Source: DATKJY01 sp964540105
GTDB taxonomy: Bacteria; Zixibacteria; MSB-5A5; GN15; FEB-12
Length of the DNA: 64,000 nucleotides
Direction: 5' to 3'
Assembly (NCBI GenBank): GCA_964540105.1
Contig: CAZILL010000001.1
Location: 1,116,001 to 1,180,000, forward strand
The first letter of the stretch is position 1. The number at the start of each line of letters is the position of its first letter. Both the position numbers and the translations under genes were made by a program. This document shows positions 25,841-34,473 of this stretch, in pieces. The notes under the pieces are model-generated. The model had not been told where the DNA came from, did not search any database, and saw only the letters and a program-made list of their open reading frames with translations.

Positions 25841-27163
25841 ATGGACACTCGATTGCTTCTCGAGGTCATTGCCATAATCGTCCTGATTCTGGCCAACGGT
25901 TTCTTCGCGCTCTCCGAGTTTTCAATCATCGCCAGCCGAAAGAGCAAGTTGCTGCAGAAGGCCCGAGAAGGGAAGATGGGGGCGGCCACGGCGCTCAAGT
26001 TGCATGACGATCCCGAGGGATTCCTTGCCACCGTGCAGATTGGCATAACGCTCGTCGGCGCTCTCGTTGGCGTTGTCTCCGGAGCAACTGTAGTGGAGAA
26101 ACTGGAGATCGTTCTGCGCCAAAGCTCGATCGAATTCGTCGCCAACGCTGCGTCGGCTTTTGCGGTCGGGATCGTGGTCGTGTCGATCACGATCTTGTCG
26201 GCGCTCGTGGGAGAATTGGTACCGAAGTACATTGCCATTTCGTTTCCAGAACGCTACGCGCGCCTGCTGGCCGGCCCGGTTCATCTCTTCTACAAGGTCT
26301 CCTACGTGTTCGCGCGAACGCTGCGACTTGTGGCTACCGGTATTTGTCGCCTTATGGGGATCCGTATGGACCGGGTTCAGCGAGTAATCAGCGAGGAAGA
26401 GATCAACCACATCATTGTCGATGGACGCGAGAAGGGACTCTTTGAAATCGGCGAAGAGCAATTCATCAAGTCGGTATTCGAATTCACGGATTCAACTGTT
26501 CGGCGGGCTATGAAGCCGCGGACTGATGTCGTTGGTATCGACCTTCATGCGTCGGTCGAAGCGAATCGGAAACTCATCGTTGACAGCGGTTACAGCCGCT
26601 TCCCGGTCTACGAAGGAGACCTGGATACGATTGTGGGTGTTCTCTACACGAAAGACCTGATTACGCAGCAGAGTGATCCCGGAGAGTTCATTCTCAAGAA
26701 GCTCGTCCGAGAGCCGTTCTTCGTACCCGACTCGATGCCTCTGCCGCGCCTCCTGAAGGAGTTCCAGCGCGGCAAGAATCATCTGGCGATTGTCCTTGAT
26801 GAGTTCGGCGGGACAGCCGGGATTGTTACGCTGGAGGATATTCTCGAAGAGCTGGTGGGGGAGATTCGCGACGAATACGACGCCGAAGCGGACCCGATCG
26901 TCAGGTTGTCTCCGACGGTCGTCCATGCCGACGGCTCGGTGCGTCCGGGTGAGATCAATGATCTGCTGGGAAGCGCGCTTTCCGAAGATGAGGAAAAGAC
27001 CCTGGCGGGGCTGTTCATCGATGAAGTCGGGCGGGTGCCGAATCGCTACGAAAGTGTTCAATTAGCGGACGTGAAGATGACCGTGCTGGCCAAGGACAAG
27101 AATCGCATCGTGCGCGTGCGGGTCGAAAAATCTGCCCGCAACGAAGCTCCAGAGGGCACATGA
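25841..27163 (+). CDS. CNNM/CorC-family transporter (DUF21-CBS-CorC_HlyC)
   Basis: The 440-residue protein has an N-terminal DUF21/CNNM membrane domain (1-190, four hydrophobic segments, with NGFFALSEFSI and the pattern GITLVGALVG). Two CBS domains follow (about 205-330; MKPRTDVVGIDLH, DSMPLPRLLKEFQ), then a C-terminal CorC_HlyC domain (345-430; FGGTAGIVTLEDILEELVGE is the bridge). Family members export Mg2+ or Na+ or are annotated as hemolysin-like. The ribosome site is weak. It sits 60 bp after htpX and 71 bp before a CDF exporter, so two metal-transport genes are adjacent. Confidence 0.92.
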   Translation: MDTRLLLEVIAIIVLILANGFFALSEFSIIASRKSKLLQKAREGKMGAATALKLHDDPEGFLATVQIGITLVGALVGVVSGATVVEKLEIVLRQSSIEFVANAASAFAVGIVVVSITILSALVGELVPKYIAISFPERYARLLAGPVHLFYKVSYVFARTLRLVATGICRLMGIRMDRVQRVISEEEINHIIVDGREKGLFEIGEEQFIKSVFEFTDSTVRRAMKPRTDVVGIDLHASVEANRKLIVDSGYSRFPVYEGDLDTIVGVLYTKDLITQQSDPGEFILKKLVREPFFVPDSMPLPRLLKEFQRGKNHLAIVLDEFGGTAGIVTLEDILEELVGEIRDEYDAEADPIVRLSPTVVHADGSVRPGEINDLLGSALSEDEEKTLAGLFIDEVGRVPNRYESVQLADVKMTVLAKDKNRIVRVRVEKSARNEAPEGT

Positions 27164-27223
27164 CCGCGGAACTTGACAGACCGAGCCAGCTCTTTTTTCG
27201 CGCTTACCGAAAGAGTCTCGCAT

Positions 27224-27229
27224 TATATT
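27224..27229 (+). promoter_or_regulatory. Possible -10 box (leaderless) for the CDF gene
   Basis: TATATT ends five nucleotides before the ATG at 27235 and no Shine-Dalgarno site is present. No good -35 box was found at 15-18 nt spacing, so the evidence is the -10 position only. Confidence 0.3.
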
Positions 27230-27234
27230 GAGAA

Positions 27235-28146
27235 ATGGGAAACGATCACTCCATTACCGGCGTGGCGCGGACACGACTCGCAACCACGATCATCCTGAAT
27301 CTCATCATCACCGTTGCTGAGTTTCTTGGCGGCATCCTTTCGGGGTATCTGGCGCTCCTGGCTGACGCCGTCCACAATCTTTCCGACGTGGCGGCTCTCG
27401 TTCTGGCTTGGCTGGGCGCCAAAGGAGCTCAAATACCGGCAACAAAACGCTCCACCTATGGCATGAAACGACTGGAAGTCATGACCGCACTTATCTCTGC
27501 TGCGGCGTTGGTTGTGATTTCCGTGTTCATTTTTCAGGAGGCATATCACCGCCTTATGAATCCTCGCCCGATTGAACGTCCGTGGTTGTTTCTCTCGATC
27601 GCTGGAGTCGGGCTCTGCGGCAATGTGCTTTCGGTATGGTTGCTCTCGTCCGAAAAGGGAAAGTCGCTCAACATGAAGAGTGCGTTTCTTCATATGATTT
27701 TCGACGCCTTGTCGTCGGTCGGCGTGATCGTGGGGGGAATAGTCATTATGATGACAGGTTGGACGGCAATCGACGCCATTCTCTCGACCGTCATCGGCCT
27801 GATGATACTCTGGTCCTCCTACACAGTGATCAAAGAAGGAGTGCTCATCCTGCTCGAAGCGGTCCCCGCGGACATCGACTTCGATCGCGTCCATCGAACG
27901 ATCGCTTCTGTTCCTCAGGTGCGGGATGTCCACGACCTGCACATATGGTCGTTGTCGTCGAATGAAATCGCTCTGTCGTGTCACGTCTGTCTGGACGATG
28001 ATCAGTATGATCGCGGGCCGGAGATTATCTCCCGAATCAACAACCTTCTCGGCGAGCAGTTTGGCATTGGACATGGCACGATCCAGCTTGAGAAGAGCGA
28101 CTGCACCCGCGCCGATCTACTCTGCAAACATCACGATCATCAATGA
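27235..28146 (+). CDS. Cation diffusion facilitator (CzcD/ZitB-type) metal exporter
   Basis: The 303-residue inner-membrane protein has six hydrophobic helices. The two metal-site half-motifs are HNLSD (LLADAVHNLSD, about 43-53) and HMIFDALSS (HxxxD, about 150), which make the zinc site of CDF proteins. The C-terminal cytoplasmic metallochaperone-like domain includes VHDLHIWSLS. It should exchange Zn2+ or a similar divalent ion for protons. The stop codon overlaps the start of the following RNA methyltransferase gene (ATGA), so the two are cotranscribed. The Cys/His-rich end (KSDCTRADLLCKHHDHH-like tail) may bind metal. Confidence 0.93.
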   Translation: MGNDHSITGVARTRLATTIILNLIITVAEFLGGILSGYLALLADAVHNLSDVAALVLAWLGAKGAQIPATKRSTYGMKRLEVMTALISAAALVVISVFIFQEAYHRLMNPRPIERPWLFLSIAGVGLCGNVLSVWLLSSEKGKSLNMKSAFLHMIFDALSSVGVIVGGIVIMMTGWTAIDAILSTVIGLMILWSSYTVIKEGVLILLEAVPADIDFDRVHRTIASVPQVRDVHDLHIWSLSSNEIALSCHVCLDDDQYDRGPEIISRINNLLGEQFGIGHGTIQLEKSDCTRADLLCKHHDHQ

Positions 28147-29510
28147 CCGATCCTGAGTCCGACTCACTTGTTCAGCTTGAAGTGACTGATCTGGCCTTTG
28201 ACGGTAAAGCGGTCAGCCATCTCGATGGAAAGGTCGTCTTCCTCAAAGGGGGGTTACCCGGCGAAACCGTACTGGCTGAGATTACCCGATCAAAGGCGAG
28301 GTACTGCGAGGGGGTCGTCCGCAGGATTGTCATCAAGTCCCCTGAGAGAATTCCGGCTGTTTGCACGCACTTTGATCTCTGTGGGGGATGTACCTGGCAG
28401 GACCTCGCCTACGATCAGCAGATCTTCTTCAAGAAGAAACAGGTGGCGGATTGTCTGCGGCACATAGGCGGAATGGACGATGTCAGGATTGACGAAGTAG
28501 TCGGTTCGATCGAGCTCTTTCATTATCGCAACAAGATGGAGTTTTCGTTTCACGCCCGCCCCGATGAACCATTCACGCTGGGATTGCATCGGCGCGGGAG
28601 ATTCGATGACATTTTCGACGTCGAGTGCTGTCATCTTCAGTCTGAGTTGTCCAACAGGATAATCAGATGGATGCGCACATATGTTCGCGCACGCGACATT
28701 CCGGTATACGACGTCAGGCGACACAATGGTTACCTGCGCTTTGTGATGATCCGCCAGACCAAGCGAACCAACCAGACGATGGTCAACATTGTGACGAACT
28801 ACGGCGACTTCCCCGATCAGGCAGATTTCGTGACTCAGATGCGCGAAGCCGTCCCGGAAGTGACGACCATTGTCCATAACCAGAATGGTCAGAAGTCGAA
28901 CATCGCCACCGGCGAAGTGGAGAAGATCATGTACGGCGCGGGATTCATCGAAGAGATTCTCTTCGAGAGTCGTTTTCGCATTCGAGCCAACTCCTTCTTT
29001 CAGACCAATTCGTTGCAGACGGAGACTCTCTATCGGACTGCATTCGATTTGCTGCAACCTTCACGCACTGATCGGCTGCTCGATCTCTATTGCGGAACAG
29101 GTTCCATCGGCATACTGATCTCTCCGTACGTCAAGCAGGTAATCGGGGTGGAGCTGGTTCCGGCAGCCATACAGGCCGCGCGCGAGAACGCGGCGCTAAA
29201 CGGCATTGCGAACATAGAATTCTTAGAGGGGGATGTGACCGCATACCTCAAGACTACTGTTTCCGAGCAGGGGGACTTTGAGGCCATCGTGGTCGATCCC
29301 CCTCGGGCGGGATTGCATCCGAAGGCTCTCAAACGGGTAATCGAACTGGGACCGCCGAAACTCATGTACATTTCGTGCAACCCGGCTACGTTTTCTCGCG
29401 ATGCGAAGGAGATCATTGCCGGTGGGTATCAGCTTCCGCAAGTAATTCCGGTTGATATGTTTCCACACACGATGCATATTGAGCTCATAGGATTGTTTCA
29501 TCGCCGTTGA
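28143..29510 (+). CDS. rlmD: RlmD/RumA-like class I rRNA (uracil-5-)-methyltransferase
   Basis: The 455-residue protein has an N-terminal TRAM domain (10-60), a 4Fe-4S cluster motif (C74, C80, C83, with a later CC at about 162), and a Rossmann methyltransferase domain (LLDLYCGTGSIG at about 315). The catalytic elements are DPPRAGLHPKAL and the nucleophile Cys412 in YISCNPATFSRD. It methylates C5 of a uracil in rRNA or tRNA with S-adenosylmethionine. RlmD versus RlmCD or TrmA-like specificity cannot be fixed from sequence, so the gene symbol is tentative. The start overlaps the CDF stop by four nucleotides. Confidence 0.88.
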   Translation: MTDPESDSLVQLEVTDLAFDGKAVSHLDGKVVFLKGGLPGETVLAEITRSKARYCEGVVRRIVIKSPERIPAVCTHFDLCGGCTWQDLAYDQQIFFKKKQVADCLRHIGGMDDVRIDEVVGSIELFHYRNKMEFSFHARPDEPFTLGLHRRGRFDDIFDVECCHLQSELSNRIIRWMRTYVRARDIPVYDVRRHNGYLRFVMIRQTKRTNQTMVNIVTNYGDFPDQADFVTQMREAVPEVTTIVHNQNGQKSNIATGEVEKIMYGAGFIEEILFESRFRIRANSFFQTNSLQTETLYRTAFDLLQPSRTDRLLDLYCGTGSIGILISPYVKQVIGVELVPAAIQAARENAALNGIANIEFLEGDVTAYLKTTVSEQGDFEAIVVDPPRAGLHPKALKRVIELGPPKLMYISCNPATFSRDAKEIIAGGYQLPQVIPVDMFPHTMHIELIGLFHRR

Positions 29511-29530
29511 TGCGACAGCGCGGCGCTCAT

Positions 29531-29555
29531 CCGATCACGAAACGCGCGTGATCGG
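29531..29555 (+). other. Hairpin between rlmD and the DUF885 gene
   Basis: Perfect 9-bp arms CCGATCACG (29531-29539) and CGTGATCGG (29547-29555) around a 7-nt loop. The stem starts 20 bp after the rlmD stop and ends seven bp before the AGGAGG of the next gene. No U-tract follows, so it is either a weak terminator or a 5'-UTR structure that could affect ribosome access. Confidence 0.5.
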
Positions 29556-29572
29556 CAAGATCAGGAGGATCA

Positions 29573-31321
29573 ATGTTCAGAATACTGGCTTCAGCATTTA
29601 CTTTCTTTGTTCTGCTCTCTCTTGCGACTTCAGCAACGGCTGCTCCCAACAAGAAAGCGCCAACCTTCGGCAATCTGAGTGAAGAAATCTTGAGCTGTCT
29701 TCAGGAGCTGGACCCGGTTCATGCCACCGAGATGGGGATACACGTCTTCGATGCCAAACTTGCTGACTATTCTTCGGCGTCGATCAAGTCGTTTACATCG
29801 CGCCTCAAGCAATTCGAAACGCGGCTGCACAAAGTGAAAGTTGCGGAGCTGAGTCCGCATGACCAGATCAACTACAAGCTCGTCAAGGGGAATGTCGATA
29901 TCGCTCTACTCGATCTCAATCAAATTGAGTGGTATCGCCGGTCTCCTCAATTGTATGTCGATCAGGCCGTGAACGGAATCTACTTCCTCATGCTCTCTCA
30001 GCACGCGCCGTTGTCGGAGAAGCTCCCCTCGATTCTCGGCCGCATGCGGGGGGTGTCAACGCTGCTGGCTCAGGCGCAGAAGAATCTTGGAAAGCAACCG
30101 AAGGTCTATATCGACGCCGCCAAAGAGTCCCTGGAATCCGGCATAGAGTTCTATCGCGAAGTCGCCGGCGAGCTGATGAACCAGTTCCCAGCCCGCGCGA
30201 ATGAAATCCTGCAGGTATCGACAGCCGCTCGCGAAGCCATGACAAGCTTCGAGAACCATCTGGCCGCTCTCGAACCCGGATCGGAAAAGGGATTTGCCAT
30301 CGGGAAAGTGAATTTCGATTACAAGCTCTCCCATGAGTATTTCCTTCCGTTCGATGCCGATTCGCTGCTACGCATCGGCGAAGGTCTTCTGGCCGTCGCG
30401 CAGAAACAGTACAAGGAATTCGAGTCATACGTCGAACTGAATCATCAAAATGGCCAAGATTCGGTCTTTATCCCGGCTACTTTTGTGCGTCAGGATTTGC
30501 TCGACTATTATGGCTGGGAAGTCAACCAGGTCAAGACGCTCCTGAAGCTGAACGACATCATTCGAGTGCCGGACGACATCGCTCCGGTCACGGTCATTCA
30601 GACGCCCCCGTTCCTGCGTGCCATGATTTCCGGGATCGCGTACCAGCCAGCGGGTCCCTTTGACAAGACTCAACAAGGGTACTTTTATGTCCGCCCGATC
30701 CCAGATTCCATCGACCGTATTCAGCTCGATGCGCGTTACCGTTACGTCCACCGGCGCGGCTTCCGCGGCTCGGTAGTCCATGAAGCATATCCCGGTCACC
30801 ATCTGCAGATGCAGTTGGCCGCGCGCAATAGCGATCCGGTTCGCAAGTGGCAGATGAACACGATGATGATTGAGGGGTGGGCTCTGTACTGCGAGGAGAT
30901 GATGTACCACAGCGGGCTTTTCGGACGCGAGGATCCCAGTCAGTGGCTGGGGATATTGGGTGGGATTCGTTTTCGCGCAGCGCGCATTGTTGCCGACGTC
31001 AAACTGCATACTGGCGAGTTCACTTATGACGATTGTGTGGAGTGGATGACGAAGACGCTGGAAGTAGAAACGAGCGCCGGCGAGGAATACATTCGCAAGG
31101 AAGTGCGCCGCTATACAATCTCGCCGACCGTGCAGATGTCGTACCTGATGGGGAAGCGCGAGATCGAGCGCTTAAAGGAAGCGGTCTCCAAACGTGAAGG
31201 AAGCAACTTCTCAGAACGAGCTTTCTTTGACAAGCTACTCGCCGAGGGGTCGGTATCCCCGCTCCTTATGTGGGAAGCACTGAATCTTACAACTGATACC
31301 TCGTCTGATACCAAACCATAA
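29573..31321 (+). CDS. Secreted DUF885-family protein (probable metallopeptidase)
   Basis: The 582-residue product carries a signal peptide (1-23, cleaved after ATAA) and the full DUF885 domain. Its signature is HEAYPGHHLQ at 403-412 followed by EGWALYCEE at 434-442, which supplies the His, His and Glu ligands of a thermolysin-like zinc site. The family is annotated as X-Pro dipeptidyl or carboxypeptidase-like, but members are poorly characterised. Expected to work in the periplasm. AGGAGG four nucleotides before the ATG is the strongest ribosome site in this run. A hairpin lies just upstream. Confidence 0.88.
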   Translation: MFRILASAFTFFVLLSLATSATAAPNKKAPTFGNLSEEILSCLQELDPVHATEMGIHVFDAKLADYSSASIKSFTSRLKQFETRLHKVKVAELSPHDQINYKLVKGNVDIALLDLNQIEWYRRSPQLYVDQAVNGIYFLMLSQHAPLSEKLPSILGRMRGVSTLLAQAQKNLGKQPKVYIDAAKESLESGIEFYREVAGELMNQFPARANEILQVSTAAREAMTSFENHLAALEPGSEKGFAIGKVNFDYKLSHEYFLPFDADSLLRIGEGLLAVAQKQYKEFESYVELNHQNGQDSVFIPATFVRQDLLDYYGWEVNQVKTLLKLNDIIRVPDDIAPVTVIQTPPFLRAMISGIAYQPAGPFDKTQQGYFYVRPIPDSIDRIQLDARYRYVHRRGFRGSVVHEAYPGHHLQMQLAARNSDPVRKWQMNTMMIEGWALYCEEMMYHSGLFGREDPSQWLGILGGIRFRAARIVADVKLHTGEFTYDDCVEWMTKTLEVETSAGEEYIRKEVRRYTISPTVQMSYLMGKREIERLKEAVSKREGSNFSERAFFDKLLAEGSVSPLLMWEALNLTTDTSSDTKP

Positions 31322-31472
31322 CCTGCGCTCGACCTTCGGTTGTAACTGAATATGGACTGGTAACTTGCAGTCGTGTCCGGAACGGAGTCGGCTGGACACT
31401 TTGCTGTTGCCAATCCCACATTAGTTAACATGTTATAAAACAACGCGATAGATGGGCCGTGCCCTATTTTTA

Positions 31473-31500
31473 TTGCCGGCGCCGGAGTCTGTTATATATT
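31473..31500 (+). promoter_or_regulatory. Predicted promoter of the HIT gene
   Basis: TTGCCG (31473-31478), 16-nt spacer, TATATT (31495-31500). Transcription would start at about 31507, two nucleotides before the ATG at 31509, which has no Shine-Dalgarno site. About 60 bp upstream, TAACATGTTA (31426-31435) is a perfect 10-bp palindrome. Confidence 0.45.
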
Positions 31501-31508
31501 AATGACCT

Positions 31509-31997
31509 ATGACTGACAAGATTATGTGGGCACCTTGGCGCTCGGCCTTTGTCCTTCGCAAGAAAGAAAAGGGATGTATATTCTGCAACCGCTACCACGA
31601 GCGAGATTCGGTCAGGAACCTGATTGTTCATCGCGGTACCCACGCCTTCGTTATTCTCAACAAGTTTCCATATAATACCGGCCACGCCCTGGTCGTCCCA
31701 AACCGTCATGTCGGGTACCTTGAGAAACTCCGGACCGACGAAGCGTGCGAGATTTTCGAATTGACGCGGACCACAGTGGCCATACTCAAGAAGAGTCTCC
31801 GTCCGACTTCTCTCAATCTCGGTATGAATCTTGGCCGCGGATCGGGAGCTGGAGTGCCTGGCCATCTTCACATGCACATCGTTCCGCGCTGGACTGGGGA
31901 TACGAACTTTATGCCAGTGGTCGGGAAGACCAATGTCGTATCGGTCCCGCTGGAACCGATCTATGAGCGCCTGAGACAGGAATTTGCCTCCCGATGA
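31509..31997 (+). CDS. HIT-family nucleotide hydrolase (Ap4A phosphorylase-like)
   Basis: The 162-residue protein has the histidine triad HLHMH (119-123, within GHLHMHIVPRW) and the N-terminal zinc pair C23-x2-C26, as in the Ap4A phosphorylase/HIT group of actinobacterial type. It should hydrolyse or phosphorolyse nucleoside phosphates such as Ap4A. Cytoplasmic. No ribosome site is seen, but a promoter ends eight nucleotides before the ATG. Its stop codon overlaps the start of the HTH-aconitase-like gene (ATGA), so the two are translationally coupled. Confidence 0.9.
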   Translation: MTDKIMWAPWRSAFVLRKKEKGCIFCNRYHERDSVRNLIVHRGTHAFVILNKFPYNTGHALVVPNRHVGYLEKLRTDEACEIFELTRTTVAILKKSLRPTSLNLGMNLGRGSGAGVPGHLHMHIVPRWTGDTNFMPVVGKTNVVSVPLEPIYERLRQEFASR

Positions 31998-33616
31998 CGC
32001 GAAAGGTCGCCGTTCCGACCAAGGGGGATCTTCTGCAATTGCAGAAGTTATACAAGACCGACGAGAAGATCGGTGAGCGTCTTGGCGGTGTTCCGGCCTA
32101 CCTTGTGGCATACTGGCGACGCAAGAAGAACATCCCGAAGCACTCATTACCGAAGTTCTCCGAGGGGGAAGTCCGTAATCTCTGGGAACGCTACGGTGAC
32201 GACGAGAAAGCCGGCCTCGAACTTGGGCTTTCGAAGGCCGCGTTCTATAACTGGCGGCGAAGATACGGCATACGCGAGAAGCCCGCTTTCCTGAAGCTCG
32301 AACAGCTTGAGCTCGCCTTTCCGGGAGCTGCCCTCAGCCCGCACGCGAATTCACTCTATGGAAAACAGAGCGTGGCCCAGAAGATCATCGCACGGGCGGC
32401 AGGGGTAGAGCGTGTCGAGATCGGGGAGAGCATCGAAGTTGAGCCGGACCTCGCTGTCAGCCACCATGAGATCGGTCAGGTTGTCCAGCACTTCAGGAAG
32501 CTGGGAGCGGTGTATGTCTGGAATCCAACCAAGATTGTCGTGGCCGAAGGGTGGGCTCTCTCTGCCGAATCCTCTCCCGCCAGCCTTGAGCCGAAGGCCA
32601 TAGTCGAGTTCGTGAAACGTCAGCGGATCAAAGGTGTCTACGACTTTCGCGAGGGGATCTGCAACCAGGTAGTGATCGAAATGGGGCATGTTCTCCCCGG
32701 CGAACTTATCGTCGGCAGTGGTCAGGATGTGACCGCCTTCGGATGCCTGAGCTCGCACACGGCCGCACTCACTCCCGAGCTCATCGCGCAGCTGTGGGCA
32801 ACCGGCAAGACCGTCATCCGTGTCCCCCCGACGCTCCGCATTGCGGTCAGCGGGCGTAAAGGGCGAGGTGTGTACGCCAGAGATATCTCGATGGCGGTCG
32901 TCAAGACTCTTGGGTCAACGGTGGCTGCGGGAGCGACGATCGAGTACGGCGGTTCAGTCGTTTCTCAGATGACCATGAGCGAGCGGATTACCTTGTCATG
33001 CCTGGTGCGCGAGCTCGGATCGGTCGGGGCAATTGCCCCCTACGACTCGACCACACGACGTTATTTGACCGGGCGTGGTCCCACGAACTACAAACCGATC
33101 ATCCCTGACAAGAACGCTGAATACTCCGGGGTGTATCAGATCAACATCGACCATGTCGTCCCACAAATCGCCTGCCCTCCCAGGGGAGAAGCGATCAAGG
33201 ATGTCGCTGAACTCGAAGGGACCTCGATCCAGTTTGTCATCCTGGGTTCTTTGACTACCGGTCGCTTCGATGACCTCCGCGTCGCCGCCGATATTTTGAA
33301 GGGGAAACAGGTTCATGCCGATTGCCGCATGCTCATCATACCGGCATCGCGAGCCGTCTATCTCGAAGCGCTCAAGAAGGGTTTGATTCGCGTCTTTGTC
33401 GAAGCGGGAGCAGTGATCATGAGCTCGGGAAGCTTCCGCGAGCATCTCTTGGCCGGTTCGTTTGCCAGAGGAGAACGGGGACTGTCAACGACGGGATCAG
33501 AATTGGCTGATTCGGCTGACGAATCAGGAGCTGAGATGTACTTCTGCTCGCCGGCAACTGCCGCGATCTCTGCGCTCAATGCATCAATAGTCGATCCAAC
33601 TCGGTTTGTTCGCTGA
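31994..33616 (+). CDS. HTH-aconitase fusion: LeuC-like fold without iron-sulfur or catalytic residues
   Basis: Residues 10-95 hold two similar helix-turn-helix-like units, each ending in a W-R-R element (YWRRKKNIPKH at 40-50; NWRRRYGIREK at 86-96). Residues 120-540 align by eye along the whole length of 3-isopropylmalate dehydratase large subunit/aconitase (GICNQVVIEMGHVLPGELIV; LWATGKTVIRVPPTLRI; LTTGRFDDLRVAADILKGK; STTGSELADS). The cluster cysteines are absent: GSCTNGR is GSLTTGR (418-424), and the CGPC motif is replaced in SSGSFREHL (477-485). Asp-Ser-His of the active site is replaced in GSGQDVTAFG (241-250). The protein is therefore probably not a dehydratase. No small-subunit (LeuD-like) gene is nearby. 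A DNA- or RNA-binding or substrate-sensing regulator is an inference. Coupled to the HIT gene by ATGA. Confidence 0.8.
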   Translation: MTRKVAVPTKGDLLQLQKLYKTDEKIGERLGGVPAYLVAYWRRKKNIPKHSLPKFSEGEVRNLWERYGDDEKAGLELGLSKAAFYNWRRRYGIREKPAFLKLEQLELAFPGAALSPHANSLYGKQSVAQKIIARAAGVERVEIGESIEVEPDLAVSHHEIGQVVQHFRKLGAVYVWNPTKIVVAEGWALSAESSPASLEPKAIVEFVKRQRIKGVYDFREGICNQVVIEMGHVLPGELIVGSGQDVTAFGCLSSHTAALTPELIAQLWATGKTVIRVPPTLRIAVSGRKGRGVYARDISMAVVKTLGSTVAAGATIEYGGSVVSQMTMSERITLSCLVRELGSVGAIAPYDSTTRRYLTGRGPTNYKPIIPDKNAEYSGVYQINIDHVVPQIACPPRGEAIKDVAELEGTSIQFVILGSLTTGRFDDLRVAADILKGKQVHADCRMLIIPASRAVYLEALKKGLIRVFVEAGAVIMSSGSFREHLLAGSFARGERGLSTTGSELADSADESGAEMYFCSPATAAISALNASIVDPTRFVR

Positions 33617-33625
33617 AATAGAAAA

Positions 33626-33652
33626 GGTGCCCGGCGCGTGACGCCGAGCACC
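33626..33652. terminator. Bidirectional hairpin terminator
   Basis: GGTGCCCGGCG (33626-33636) and CGCCGAGCACC (33642-33652) pair over 11 positions with one mismatch and a 5-nt loop. TCGTTTGTTTCTTT follows on the plus strand and TTTTC on the minus strand. It sits between the convergent HTH-aconitase-like and peroxiredoxin genes and can serve both. Confidence 0.78.
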
Positions 33653-33678
33653 TCGTTTGTTTCTTTGAACGAGCGGAG

Positions 33679-34275
33679 CTACTTCTTCCAAACCTCGTGA
33701 ACTTTGCTTACGAGATCGGGGCCCTTCTTAAGTGCCGCTTTGCCTCGTTGCCACCTTGCAGGACATACTTCGGCACCATTCGTAGAACGAACGTACTGAA
33801 ACGCCTCGATCTGGCGAATGGTCTCATCGATGTTTCGTCCCACTGCAGGCGCAAGTATCTCCGACGCCTTCAGGAAGCCGTCTGGGTCAATCAGAAATCG
33901 CCCACGAAGGTCGACATGCTCAGCTTCGTCGTACACCCCATACGCGCGGCCGATCGCACCGCCGGCGTCGGACAAGAGCGGGTACGGGATCCCTCCCTTG
34001 ATCATCTTTGACAATTCGGCATCATCCCAGGCCTTGTGAACGTGATGCGAATCAGTTGACACTCCGTAGACCTGAACATCGAGTTTCACCAGCGCAGCAT
34101 ATGAATCGGCCAGGTCAGCCAGTTCCGTGGGGCAGACAAAGGTGAAGTCCCCGGGATAGAAATAGAGCAATACCCAGTGACCGAGTGAATCGGACAGCTT
34201 CACATCCCTATACTGTCCCTTCGAATACGCCTTTCCCTCGAAATTCGGCGCCTTAGTTCCTACCATCAATGACAT
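33679..34275 (-). CDS. ahpC: 2-Cys peroxiredoxin (AhpC type)
   Basis: The 198-residue protein has the peroxidatic cysteine C48 in FYPGDFTFVCPTEL and the resolving cysteine C171 in EVCPARWQRG, in the AhpC/Prx1 arrangement. It reduces hydrogen peroxide and organic peroxides in the cytoplasm. GGAGA lies nine nucleotides before the ATG. No ahpF or thioredoxin reductase gene is adjacent, so its reductant is encoded elsewhere. A shared terminator lies downstream. Confidence 0.93.
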   Translation of the reverse strand: MSLMVGTKAPNFEGKAYSKGQYRDVKLSDSLGHWVLLYFYPGDFTFVCPTELADLADSYAALVKLDVQVYGVSTDSHHVHKAWDDAELSKMIKGGIPYPLLSDAGGAIGRAYGVYDEAEHVDLRGRFLIDPDGFLKASEILAPAVGRNIDETIRQIEAFQYVRSTNGAEVCPARWQRGKAALKKGPDLVSKVHEVWKK

Positions 34276-34473
34276 TTCAAAAGTCTCCTTTTCTTGATTT
34301 CAAGACTTCTAATAAACAAGCTTAGTGACTCCACGGAAGGAAATCAAGGTCAAGGTTCATCCCGAGAGTCAGATGTCAAAACCGGATTTTGGCTTCCAGG
34401 GTTCCGTCGGAAGAGTCTTTTTTCGAGGTCGACGTCGAGGCGTGTGGGCACCCCCGTATGATCGACCTGACTC

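Noticed and set aside
27223..28074. 283-residue minus-strand frame antisense to the CDF exporter
   Set aside because: Shadow of a certain CDF gene.
31373..31398. GTGTCC/GGACAC hairpin after the DUF885 gene as a terminator
   Set aside because: Six-bp arms with a 14-nt loop and only TTTG behind; too weak to call.
31994..33616. Annotation as 3-isopropylmalate dehydratase large subunit (LeuC)
   Set aside because: Overall similarity is clear but cluster cysteines and active-site residues are missing, an HTH-like region is added and no leuD is adjacent.
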